From: Adiantum capillus-veneris | Lineage: Eukaryota > Streptophyta > Polypodiopsida > Polypodiales > Pteridaceae | Reading direction: 5' to 3' | NCBI GenBank assembly: GCA_014529385.2 | Contig: CM043959.1 | Coordinates: 14,573,809-14,637,808, forward strand | Length of the DNA stretch: 64,000 nucleotides | In this document: positions 1 to 8,840 of the stretch, piece after piece | Layout of the letters: every line of letters starts with the position of its first letter | Numbering within the stretch: position 1 is the stretch's first letter | The notes under the pieces: generated by a model | Databases searched by the model: none | Told to the model about the DNA's origin: nothing | What the model saw: only the letters and a program-made list of their open reading frames with translations | Translations under genes and position numbers: made by a program

Positions 1-165
1 ATGTGCAATTCTTGTGTAGAGTTACTAGTATTTTATGTTTATCTTACCTCTTGTTTAGTTTATGTGTTGATTTTGATTAGATTTCTTGTGAGATTTTGAT
101 CTTTGTGCAAAGGAGACTCTATCACAATTTTCCAAAATTTTTGGCCGCGTTTACTCTTCTAAATT

Positions 166-1018
166 ATGACTAGTTCCTTTGAAAAAGAGGGATATTATAT
201 CAAAAAGTTTAATGGTACAAATTTAACAATCTAGAAGCAATGTATGCTTGATGTTTTGGTCCATAAGGGCTTGGAATCACCATTGAAAGAGTGTAGAGAG
301 AATTCATACATGATGATCAGTGGGAAGAATTTGTTACCCGTGCTATGGCCACAATCAGATTGCATCGTTATGAATCTATATTCTTTATAATTATGGATAA
401 TAATATAGCATGTGAGCTTTGGGAGTTTCTATGTGTAACTTGGGATAGTAAAAGTGCTTCTAATAAAGTTTTCTTGATAAAGAAGCTTATGTGCTTGAGT
501 ATGAAAGAAGGTAGAAATGTTAGTGCATATTTAAATGAGTTCAATAGAATTTTTACTTGGCTCACATCCAAAGGGATAAATTTTGATGATAAAATGAAAG
601 CATTTTCTTGCTATGCTCTTGCCTTTTTCTTGGGATACCTTCAATACTACCATTTGTAACTCCACACCAGGTAGTAGACTTGCATTCAGTGATGTTACTA
701 TTGCTTTGCTCACAAAGGACATTAGACGTCACTATATAGATAGTGGTGGGCATGGAGATACATATATGGCAAGTATCCATAATCGCCATAGTCACAGCTA
801 CAAGTATTCAAAGGCTTGTAAGGAGCACAAGAATTGTAGCAAGAGTCAAGGCTATGGCTTCAGAAATGTTGAATGCTACCATTGTCATAAGGAAGGCCAC
901 TTAAAGAAATATTGTCGTGCTCTACAGCATGAAAAAGGTAAAGCCATTGTGAAGTGTGACACCCTAAAGAGGAGTGTAAAGATAGAGGAGATCAATGTGG
1001 TAGAATCTCCACCTCCAT
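166..1018 (+). pseudogene. Copia gag (UBN2-like) with CCHC zinc knuckle, broken
   Basis: The ATG at 166-168 opens a frame reading MTSSFEKEGYYIKKFNG, which matches the start of Copia gag proteins. A TAG follows where the family usually has a conserved Trp (about 232). A frameshift moves the homology into the frame at 345-659, which holds the gag core (LWEFL, KMKEG-like MKEGRNVSAYLNEFN). A further shift leads to 613-1018, with a knuckle CYHCHKEGHLKKYC. The family role is to form the cytoplasmic particle and bind RNA. At least one nonsense codon and two frameshifts make it non-functional. Confidence 0.7.
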
Positions 1019-1089
1019 AGATTGCTTCTAACGTGTTGTCAGATGTACTTGTTCTCACTGACGATTTGAGTTCATATGCATTATTGGCT

Positions 1090-1533
1090 CTCAATGAGTG
1101 TTATGCTCAAAATTGGATCATTGATTTGGGTTCCAGCTTCCATGAGCCATACATCCCAATTTAGTGCATAGTATAGGCCTTCATTGTGCATAAATTTTTC
1201 CATTGCGCTTGTGTAAACAACTGTAATGGTTTAGTAAAGCGTGGAGATTCCTATCAGGTTGATATATGCGGTATAGGAGATGTCAAATTATGCATGACAT
1301 TATGCATCACAAATGGCACTGAATTCATGCTTTATGGAGTTAGACATGTTTCTAAGCTGAATAAAATTTTGGTGTCAGTTGGTCAACTTGATTCTTTCGG
1401 CTACATCGATGTTGGTAATGGTTCTTGGATTATGCGTAAAACAAATTCCGTTGTCATAAATAGCCAAAAATCTCATTCATTGTACTCTTTATATGTCTCT
1501 TCATGTTATGATATTGTCCGTCCTCATATGTGA
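1090..1533 (+). pseudogene. Copia protease active-site region and GAG-pre-integrase segment, broken
   Basis: In the frame after the knuckle, the motif WIIDLGSSFH stands where Copia proteases have WIxDSGAS; the Ser after the catalytic Asp is Leu here. A stop follows. The frame at 1186-1533 reads as the GAG-pre-integrase region, including a segment like VRHVSKLNKILVSVGQLDSFGY that matches the usual 'V..VP.L..NLLSVGQL'. Copia similarity ends at about 1535. Confidence 0.6.
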
Positions 1534-1535
1534 TG

Positions 1536-2143
1536 ACTTAGGGACGCCTCAAGAATCACTGTGTTGTTGTAGTTCACATCAGCACGTGATTGGGATAGTT
1601 GGATTTTTATTTTGATTTACTGTTCTTATGGTTAGTGGTGTAACTAATGTGTGATTGATGAAGTGTAGATTAGAGGTGGTAGGCAAGGCTTGTGGAGCAG
1701 TTATTTATTTTGCAACAATTTATTTTGTCTATGTCAGTCTTGACAATTTTGGGAATAAGATTTTATAAATAATCGACACAATTTAATTGATATAATAAAA
1801 TTAGCTTAGATTAGGAGTTAGAACCATGGGAACCACCTCTAGTGGTCACTTGTATGAGACTTTTTATTTATGTAAAAGAAGGGCCTATTTTTGGCCCACT
1901 CACTCTTTCTCAAAAAAATTAAATACTCAAGTGTAAAGTGTGTGCCGTGCACTTGGGGACTAAACTTAGGTAAATCTTGTGTTGATGCTCTAATTTTCTC
2001 TACTCTTTATCTTATGATATGTGTGTGCATGCTTAATTATGTCGTTATCTTGTCAGTTGTGTATAGAAGTTAGTTTTTTTTATATGTGTGTGTTGTAGAA
2101 AAGGGGGAGATAGAGAGAGATGGCGGTTAGAGAGAGAGCGAGC
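1536..2143. other. Non-coding stretch, no recognisable feature
   Basis: This AT-rich sequence follows the Copia remnant. The short frames in it (for example 1891-2073) have no recognisable motif. It may hold LTR remnants, but I see no terminal signals. Confidence 0.4.
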
Positions 2144-2169
2144 GAGAGAGAGAGAGAGAGAGAGAGAGA
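2144..2169. repeat. (GA)n microsatellite
   Basis: A run of GA dinucleotides, preceded by imperfect GA-rich sequence from about 2107. Confidence 0.95.
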
Positions 2170-2405
2170 CGCACATGAATAGACATAAACTTTCTCATTC
2201 ACTTGCTTCTCTCAATGATAATACAAGACCTTTTATAAGTTTCCCATGCCCCTTGGCACCTCATTCTAGGCACCCATTCCATTCTCCTAGACCTTAGTGC
2301 TAGCCTAGAGAGTAGTGCACAATTATGGTTCAACACCTGGCACAGTCCGGTGGTAAAAAAAAAAATCAAAGACAAAAACTTTTGACTCGATACCCACAAA
2401 TCCCT

Positions 2406-3278
2406 TCACAAAAACTCAATGCTCATAGAATACCATGATGCAAAGTGCAATGCCTGGAGTCTACTAAGGTACACATATACACCACAATAGACCATGAAAC
2501 ACCGCCCTTTTTTTCCCCAAGCATTTAGAAATGCAAAGCACAGTGCCTGAAAATTAATCCAAGATGCACAAATACATTTCCTAAAGCTATGCATTACATT
2601 ACAATCACCATACCGGATATAGTGTGCCTTCCCACCAAAAATGTTAATACAAGTGCACCATTTATTGGCAACATGCCAGGGCTGGGAACCCATCAAGTAA
2701 AGATACATCCATGAAATCTCATACAAAACAAACTTGTAGAACCATTACATAATGAGAAAATCTCCACTCCATCGATTAGAATCCATCTTTGAACCAATGA
2801 CTTCAAAACAAGTATCAACAAGCTCTAACAAAAACTCCTTTGCTTGGAAAGATACTTCTTCAAAAACATTGTGTGCATTGGCTTCAATTTGCAAAGATAT
2901 GGTTCTAGCAAGAACATTGCAATTCAAAAACATTAGCTCCACAATATTTGTGCAAAGAGAAACTTCATTTCTTGATGCAGTTTGGTCTTTAAGCCACGGA
3001 ATTCAACAAACAAATTCTTCAGCCAGGCTTACAATGAAAAAAAGCCATAAAATCTGTGCATCATCATGCACAAAAATAAGCATTAGTTTTCTTAAAATCA
3101 CATCATCATCACATTTCCTAGCATGGATAAGCATACATGCCCCATCATGCTTTATATAGGCACTAATTGTGTGGATAAATACAAATATCCCATCACACAA
3201 CATTGCGTTATGCAAACATTCATTCAACATAATTTGTAAATTAGGTTGATTTACAAACAACAAGTTTGTTGCTTGCAA
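2406..3278 (-). pseudogene. Unrecognised minus-strand coding remnant (single frame with two stops)
   Basis: Three open segments, 3278-3003, 2942-2745 and 2726-2406, lie in the same minus-strand frame and are separated by only two stop codons, so about 290 codons are nearly open. I do not recognise the protein. It is rich in Cys, Trp and aromatic residues in its last third, which seems to contain an internal repeat (QALCFAFLNAW against QALHFASWYSM). It continues in another frame from the acidic remnant at 3251-4152, which suggests one gene broken by frameshifts. It could be part of an uncharacterised retroelement polyprotein. No function is proposed. Confidence 0.35.
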
Positions 3279-4152
3279 ATTTCGTCATGAAGCACCTCCT
3301 TTTGGTTAGTCACTTCAATGTCATGTGACACACAAGAATCTTCTTCTAGTGCAAGAGAATTCACAAAAGCATCAATAACATAATTTTCTTCATCAACAAG
3401 AAGTGAGAGATCATCATCATCTTTCTTCAATGTTTCATCACAAAGATCATCAAAGGATTCTTCTACTTTAGAGTTGCAAAAATTAATTTCTCGGTCCATC
3501 ACATGAAACTCAATAAACAAATGTATGTCATCATCATCATCGTTTAAGTCATCAAAATGCAATGCTCCATCAAAAATTGATGGAATTTGACCCACAATGC
3601 TTTGGTTGATGGTGCAAGATGTGAGTATAAAGCTACTCAAAGACTCTCCTTGGCTCTCTTGGCTCATAGGGTCCTCTCTCTTCACTCTAATATCCATCCC
3701 ATTCCTACCATTCCCATGTTCATCATGGTCGTCATCATCACGTGGGTAATCATCTATTCCCTCATCAGCTATGGTATGCCATGCTCTCAACAATTTTTTA
3801 AGAAATATTTTTCCTCAAGCAACTCATGCAAATGCTTTGCATTTTTGTGCAACTCCTTTAGCAAATTCAGTTGCCTATGAGTGCAAGATGTGTTGTCACC
3901 ATGTTTATAAAACCACACAAAAGCTTTCTCTACTGGATGAACAAAGTCATCTACCCATGCTTTGGGTTTATGCAATTTATTGTGTACAATGTCATATTCG
4001 AGAATGTTATATTGCTCCAAAAGACTTAATGAGCAATGTCGTGATTTGTGGTCTTCATGATCACATTGAGAAGATGGCTTATTGCTACACTTCTCCCATC
4101 TGTGGTTATTTTTCCCGCAAAAAATGCAAGGTGACTTACATTTTTTTCCCAT
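3251..4152 (-). pseudogene. Unrecognised protein with CCHC knuckle and poly-Asp tracts, frameshifted
   Basis: The minus-strand frame 4152-3787 starts MGKKCKSPCIFCGKNNH. It contains a CCHC knuckle (CIFCGKNNHRWEKC) followed by a second Cys/His cluster (CDHEDHKSRHC), then a helical, charged region. Near 3790 it shifts by one base within an A-run into the frame 3793-3251. That frame is strongly acidic, with DDDD runs coded by ATC-type triplets on the plus strand. A CCHC knuckle suggests nucleic-acid binding, as in retroelement gag proteins, but I recognise no family. It lies just downstream, on the same strand, of the truncated end of Tat-2 and may be a separate element. Confidence 0.4.
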
Positions 4153-4399
4153 GCTGTCATTTTACGACAAGGATATACTTCAACTTACATAACATGCTCC
4201 TTCAAATTTTCAACAATTGAATTTAAAACAGGCTTTGCACCAAAAATTTGCTCTACTAACGACATTTTTGTCGATGCAAAAAATATCGTATCTTTGTATC
4301 TGAGTGTGAATGCTCTCTATGTAAGCATTTAAATTTCACAAAAAGAAACTCAAAGTATTAACTCTTGAGTAGTAACTCTTGAGCAGACAATACAGAAAC

Positions 4400-4950
4400 A
4401 AGCATGGCGTGAGGAGAACGACTATAGATGCAAAAATCATCAATGAAAACACGAACGGACTTCCCAAAGTATTCTTGAAAGACCATGTTCATGAAGCGTT
4501 GAAAAGTTGTAGTCAAACCAAATGGCATGACTCGAAAAGCATAGCACCCCCAAGGTGTAATTAAGGTGGTCTTCTTTTGATCTTCCTACGCAATTCATAT
4601 TTGGAAGTAACCCGAGTAACCATCGCACATAGTGTATTTTCATGTCCTGCTACTCCATTTAAGATTTCATCTTGGAAAGAGAGAGGAAAATGGTCCCTTT
4701 TTGTTGCTTCATTAAGTGGTTGATAGTCTACACATTTTCTCCACTTACCATTCTTTTTTGGAGTCAATACAACTCGAGAGACCCATTCTGAATTTTCCAC
4801 TGGATAGATAAAATTTTCTGCCAAGAGTTTTCTCACCTCTTTTAGTAGGGCTTGCTCGTTGATGACTCCCAGCCTTCGTAGTTTTTGTGTTTTGGGTGTA
4901 GTCTCAGGCTTCAGCTCAATTTTGTGTTGAACAACATCTACTCCACACAC
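4400..4950 (-). pseudogene. Tat-2 reverse transcriptase, N-terminal half, broken and truncated
   Basis: The minus-strand frame 4950-4561 carries KLRRLGVIN, VRKLLAENFIYPVENSEWVS and VDYQPLNEATKRDHFPL, the same order as residues 327-394 of the Tat-1 pol. It breaks after LNGVAGHENTLC and resumes in another frame, ending with RVFIDDFCIYS near 4405, which includes the catalytic Asp pair. The coding sequence stops at the junction at about 4400. In the family this enzyme makes cDNA from the element RNA; here it cannot be functional. Confidence 0.8.
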
Positions 4951-5326
4951 ATCTGTGTAGTCTCTTTAGCAAAAAGCTAGGGAACTTCCTTAACACACAT
5001 TTGAAGTCCTCTCTTTCCTCCCAAGTAAGTGTCTTAGACAACATATCATCTAACATCTTTTCATCAGGCACACTCTGGTTCTCTTGTGGGCCTATCTCCT
5101 CCAAACCGTGGCAGGATGTCTCTTTGTTATCCGACCTAAATCTTACCCCCATGACTTCAATGGAAGACTCCTCTTCCGTGATGCTACCGCTACTTTCTTC
5201 TCCTGATGTGTCATTGGTCCATCCTTCCTCAGTCTCACTTTGAGAAGATTCTTCATGGAGATTCTCTTGACGTTGCTCCTTCATGTCAAAGACAACCTTC
5301 TTATGATTGTCATTCTTGCAAATCAA
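4951..5326 (-). pseudogene. Tat-2 acidic linker between protease and RT
   Basis: The minus-strand frame 5326-4916 holds a Ser/Glu-rich stretch (SSQSETEEGW, SGSITEEESSIEVMGV) followed by a segment like MLSKTLTWEEREDFKCVLRKFPSF. This corresponds to residues 205-300 of the Tat-1 pol, which reads ETTSTDES, SSIDVMGI and LTLEEKDSFLQML. It is a tether between protease and RT, with no known enzymatic role. Confidence 0.65.
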
Positions 5327-5344
5327 CTTTCCACTTTCTCAATC

Positions 5345-5700
5345 CTACAAAGGTCGCATTCTCATTAGCCATGGTCTACCTAGGATAAATGGATAGCCAT
5401 TTACCTTGGTAGACATAACATAGAAATCCACAGTCTTCTTAATGCCAAAAGCTTCCACAAAAACATTCTTACAAATTCCTAAGCATCTAGCTTTGCTATT
5501 GTTTGCCAACTTGACTTTGATTTCTGGTATCTCATGGATATGGATGCCTAACCTTTGCAATAACGTCCTCAGTCATGATGCAAATTTGTGCACCCCCATC
5601 CATTAGACCCTTTCTAACTAGCCTTCCCTTTATGTAATAGTCTAGCACTAGTGTAATGTCCTCGTGCATTTCAGCTTGAGAAATCTTTACAACATGCACA
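5345..5700 (-). pseudogene. Tat-2 retropepsin-like protease, frameshifted
   Basis: The minus-strand frame 5560-5345 carries LANNSKARCLGIC and NGYPFILGRPWLM, matching residues 119-165 of the Tat-1 pol. Upstream (about 5560-5640), in another frame, is the active-site motif DGGAQICIM. The aspartic protease motif and the ILGRPWL flap-end signature are both present, but stops and at least one frameshift separate them. The family enzyme processes the Gag-Pol polyprotein. Confidence 0.7.
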
Positions 5701-5790
5701 TTCTCCTTCATCTTTCTCCTAGTGCTAATTGCCTTTGTTAACTCCCTCCAAACTTGTGGACATAATGCAAGAAATTGAGGCTATGAGATA

Positions 5791-6123
5791 TCAGGACCTA
5801 TCAGGACCCTTACCTTGCATGTCTTCCACAAGGTTGTATGGAGCCATACCATGTCCAAGAGGGAAATCTTGAAGATTGATGCGACGTCGGCTTTTCTTGG
5901 TCTTGATATCTTTCATTTTCTTGCTTTGTCCATGGTCACTTTGCGATGTTACTCCTTCTTTTTCCTTACCTTTTCCAAGTCCGCGCTTGATTCCATTTGC
6001 TTCCATGTCAGCTTCTTCTATCTTTGTCACCTCTACCACATGTACATTGGCGTCTGGTAAAGGTGAAATTCCTTTTGCTCCTTGCGGTGAAGGTCTTATT
6101 GCATTTGGTCTCTGTAAGAGCAC
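5791..6123 (-). pseudogene. Tat-2 gag C-terminal linker
   Basis: This Pro/Lys-rich minus-strand frame (LLQRPNAIRPSPQGAKGIS, GKGKEKEGVT, KSRRRINLQDFPLG) corresponds by position and composition to the end of Tat-1 gag, which has a similar KGKEK stretch. The CCHC knuckle expected just upstream (about 6130-6340) is not recognisable. Confidence 0.5.
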
Positions 6124-6351
6124 AAGCTATTGACTAGTACCTTCACCTTCATTCATCACTGGGTAATTCAAGTTAGGTCTCCCTGGATCCCCCGAAGGCC
6201 AAGGACAGTTACTCATTCTTCTCCATAATTCTAGCATTGCAAAACTCGCCTAAGCCGTGGCTCTCGCTCCTCCGCTTTCTTTGTTTGATGTCTTGGACCT
6301 ATGGCTTGCGCAAGGTGAATCGATAAGTTACTCAAAGATTCATTTAGCCTC

Positions 6352-6950
6352 TCAATTACTTTCATTAGTTACCTCTGGTAACTCTCTTCGTGCGAGTGGT
6401 GTTTCTCTGGGTTTAGGATCCTCAACAAGAGGCTCTCCTTGTATACACTTGAGTTTCCTATATTTTTGGGTAGCCCTTACTTCTGCATCATTATAAAAAG
6501 TGCTAGGTGCTCCTGACTCTACCTTCACTTTCAGTGTTGAAAATAAGCCTGCTATAAATCTCTCCTTCTTTAAAAACTCGGCACCATCCCCACGGTCATC
6601 TATGTTCCTCACCCATGCTTCCCAAAGATGTAGAAATTCTTGTTTGTAGACGTGATAGTCATCTAAGTCCTTTTGTTTGTGTGAGACTATGTCTTGCCAG
6701 AGTTTTTGTGTATTCTTAGTCTTATAGAAGTATTCTTTGAAACGTCTCATGACTTCTTGGTAACTGCTCTTAGCATCAGGCAGACAAAGATTTGAACAAA
6801 GTACTAGCATCCTTCCTAAGTACAACTTCAGACATTGCAAGGGAGTCCTCATCTCCCACCACCTTTTTTATGTGTAGTGCCATGCGAAAGTTTGCTGAAA
6901 ATAACTCAGCATCCTCACCAGGTTCACCAAAATAAGGGATCGCAACTCAT
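6352..6950 (-). pseudogene. Tat-2 gag (retrotransposon gag domain), frameshifted
   Basis: The minus-strand frame 6852-6352 has LWQDIVSHKQ, YKQEFLHLWEAWV and EFLKKERFIAGL, matching Tat-1 gag (LWDKLRDLKQEG, YESKFVDLWKWWV, DFLKKDRFTHGL). The N-terminal part (PYFGEPGEDAELFSANF) continues to an ATG at 6950-6948 through one-base shifts. The distance from the preceding leader ORF stop to this ATG (85 nt) matches Tat-1 (83 nt), which supports the start. It forms the structural particle protein in the family. Confidence 0.7.
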
Positions 6951-7035
6951 TTGCCTAGTGGTATCCATGTCTCAAAGGAGGAGGACAACAGATGTAAAGG
7001 CTCACAATTATCTTTCTTTCTCTTTTAATAACAAT

Positions 7036-7257
7036 TCAAAGTAAAATAAATATAAATATATCAAAGCTTAGGTCGTAGTGAATCAATGGCAAAATGAACG
7101 GATTGACTGATGCATTGATGACTGCAACACGATTAGGTCCAAACATATGACAAATGATGCGCTGAAATTGCAACTTTGTACTAACAATTATGTGCACATT
7201 TTGTCTAGCTAAAGGAATCAACCTATGATACAAATCTTCTTGGTTCATGAACCTCAA
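7036..7257 (-). CDS. Tat-2 leader ORF B (conserved short ORF upstream of gag)
   Basis: A 73-codon minus-strand frame starting near MNQEDLYHRLIP and ending NPFILPLIHYDLSFDIFIFILL. It aligns end to end with the Tat-1 leader ORF at 42422-42640, which starts MNQCNL and ends QPFVLPLVQGNVPFEVLIYILV. Both stop at the same relative point and lie 83-85 nt upstream of gag. The pattern is alternating hydrophobic strands, then PF(I/V)LPL and an aromatic, hydrophobic C terminus. No family is recognised. It may be a remnant of a longer leader protein or a small regulatory ORF. Function unknown. Confidence 0.55.
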   Translation of the reverse strand: MRFMNQEDLYHRLIPLARQNVHIIVSTKLQFQRIICHMFGPNRVAVINASVNPFILPLIHYDLSFDIFIFILL

Positions 7258-7491
7258 CTAATAGGTGATAAAAATATGCACATCAAAGGAGATAGAGTAG
7301 TCTACAATTGGAAGTATGGTCGGATTTGGTGATTGTAGAATCTCTCTTAATGTTTTTGCACCAAAGAGAAATACAATACATTGTTGAAAGAAAATTTTCC
7401 TATCAATGTGAATGTTTATCCTAATTGTATGCACCCAATGAAATTGATAAAATTGAATTACATGGGGATCAAGAGGTGGTGGATTGTTCAT
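7258..7491 (-). CDS. Tat-2 leader ORF A, tandem relative of leader ORF B
   Basis: A 77-codon minus-strand frame (start MNNPPPLDPHVIQF) lies directly upstream of ORF B in the same frame, separated by one TAG codon. Its second half (FLFGAKTLREIL, NPTILPIVDYSISFDVHIFITY) resembles the corresponding half of ORF B, so the two look like tandem copies of one ~70-residue module. It could be one two-domain protein interrupted by a stop, or two ORFs. Function unknown. Confidence 0.5.
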   Translation of the reverse strand: MNNPPPLDPHVIQFYQFHWVHTIRINIHIDRKIFFQQCIVFLFGAKTLREILQSPNPTILPIVDYSISFDVHIFITY

Positions 7492-7511
7492 AAAACTAAC
7501 TAGATTTGAAA

Positions 7512-7520
7512 CCTTACCTT
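7512..7520 (-). promoter_or_regulatory. Possible 5' splice site in Tat-2 leader
   Basis: The minus strand reads AAG|GTAAGG about 30 nt downstream of the PBS and 20 nt before the leader ORFs, close to the plant donor consensus. Some Tat-lineage elements (Ogre) are known to splice. No matching acceptor was identified, and Tat-1 lacks this motif. Confidence 0.25.
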
Positions 7521-7550
7521 GCTTATGGTAACAACAATTGCTCGCTCCTT

Positions 7551-7564
7551 AGTGGGGGCACCAA
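7551..7564 (-). promoter_or_regulatory. Tat-2 primer-binding site
   Basis: On the minus strand TTGGTGCCCCCACT lies just inside the 5' LTR. The identical 14-mer occupies the same place in Tat-1 (43182-43195). It starts with TGG, complementary to a tRNA CCA end; the tRNA was not identified. Confidence 0.7.
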
Positions 7565-7567
7565 TTT

Positions 7568-8840
7568 TGAGGTTGTCCGAGACAAACAACAAGAGAAGAA
7601 ACCTCTAAATACTTCTCAAGGCTCTTGTGCTCCTCAATTAGGGCTGGGGCAAACACAAACAACCACAACAACAACAAACCCACAACTATATCCAAACAAG
7701 AAAAGGGGCACCACCTAGGTGTAGATGCGAACTAGGACGCACATGAACTCTTCTTACAACCAATCACACCAAGGAAAAGGGACACATAATAACCATACAC
7801 ACTAAACATAGACATTCACAACCTTAAGAATTTGAGAGAGTGAGATAGAGAGCACAAATCGACTTGAGCAACTAAAATTCCAACCTTACACACTAGATGC
7901 ATCCAAGCTTGGCCAAACTTTAGAAAGACAACCAAAAGCTTGATCTTGTTGCCACTAATTCATTGACTTAGGGTTACGGGAGCCCTCTCACCGTACCACC
8001 CTCTTACAAGAATGCTTAGGCAACAAATCAACAAAACTCTCAATACACCAAGCATGAAATGACAAACATAAGCTTTAATGATGAAATTCACCTTATACAA
8101 GCCATGAACAAATTTGCCAAGTCGATTTTGGAGAGGAGAGTTGTAGCCACAGTAGATAAATGCACCCAAACTATCAATCTTATTGATAAACAAGAGCAGG
8201 CTACAAAGGTGATAGAGAGGATGGCATCACTCAACTCCTATTAATGACATAACTAATCTACAAGTCTCTCTACACACATAGAGTATGTGATGTGATAGAG
8301 AGCTTGAAATCCTCACAATCTCCTTCATGGATATGGATGCCACAACTAGGATTGGAGAGTGGTGTGATAAGTGTACAAGGGTTGGTTTTACAAGGGAGAG
8401 AAGGGCTCTATTTATAGGTTTTAGGAAGCCTTGATTAGCATTAATTCTAATCACTTTTATTGGGAGAAATCAGAGATTATGAATATTTTTATTTTCAAAT
8501 GAGAGTGGGTCTCTCTTATTCCTAAAGTCACATGGATTTGGGCTCAAAGGGAGAAAATTACTGAGGGTGGAATGAGAGAGGGTTTGAGTGAATAGCTTGA
8601 GAATGCATACTCTAATAGATAGTAGAGGGTGCAATTTTTACAATACTATTAGTAGTTAGTGGTTAGTAATCACTATAAAGGTATTTACATTGTCATTAAT
8701 CAAAAGGTAAGACACATGGTGAGCATAGTTAGAGAAGGGGTGAGAGTATAAAGAGAGGTTGAATCCTTGAACATGTTTCAGCTAAACTTGAGGTGGGTGC
8801 GTAGACAACTCGAGATAGGCATCAATAGAGATTTTGGCAA
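7568..8840 (-). repeat. Tat-2 5' LTR (right end approximate)
   Basis: The LTR starts with TG three bases after the PBS. It shares with the Tat-1 LTR the motif GGGGCACCACCTAG followed by ACTAGGACGC at a similar distance from the end. A minus-strand TATA box (CTATAAATAG) lies at 8406-8418. The left LTR is missing, so the outer end could not be set by comparison; 8840 is a guess based on where similarity and purine-rich sequence fade. Confidence 0.5.
8406..8418 (-). promoter_or_regulatory. TATA box of Tat-2 5' LTR
   Basis: The minus strand reads CCTATAAATAGAG, about 840 bases upstream of the LTR/PBS boundary, in the orientation that would drive the element. Confidence 0.45.

Larger units (their letters stand above)
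1..1535 (+). mobile_element. Ty1/Copia element 1, 5' part (leader, gag, protease, GAG-pre-integrase), decayed
   Basis: Plus-strand reading frames follow Copia order: a UBN2-type gag, a CCHC knuckle, a degenerate protease motif and a GAG-pre-integrase segment. The order is seen directly; the family assignment rests on known Copia polyprotein organisation. The first ~165 bases look like untranslated leader. No LTR or primer-binding site is visible, so the 5' end lies left of the window. Homology stops near 1535, so integrase, RT and RNase H are missing. Stops and frameshifts show it is dead. Confidence 0.75.
4400..8840 (-). mobile_element. Tat-2: truncated minus-strand Tat-like Ty3/Gypsy retrotransposon with 5' LTR
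   Basis: Reading on the minus strand from right to left: LTR (from 7568 rightwards), PBS, two leader ORFs, gag, gag C-terminal linker, protease, RT. Each domain resembles the matching part of Tat-1 (35437-44788), including the protease motif DGGAQIC and the RT motif VFIDDF. The element is cut at about 4400, just past the RT active site, so RNase H, integrase and the 3' LTR are absent. Many stops and frameshifts make it old. The right end of the LTR is not sharply defined; 8840 is approximate. Confidence 0.75.

Noticed and set aside
2088-2297. Arg/Glu-rich plus-strand frame
   Set aside because: Translation of a GA microsatellite.
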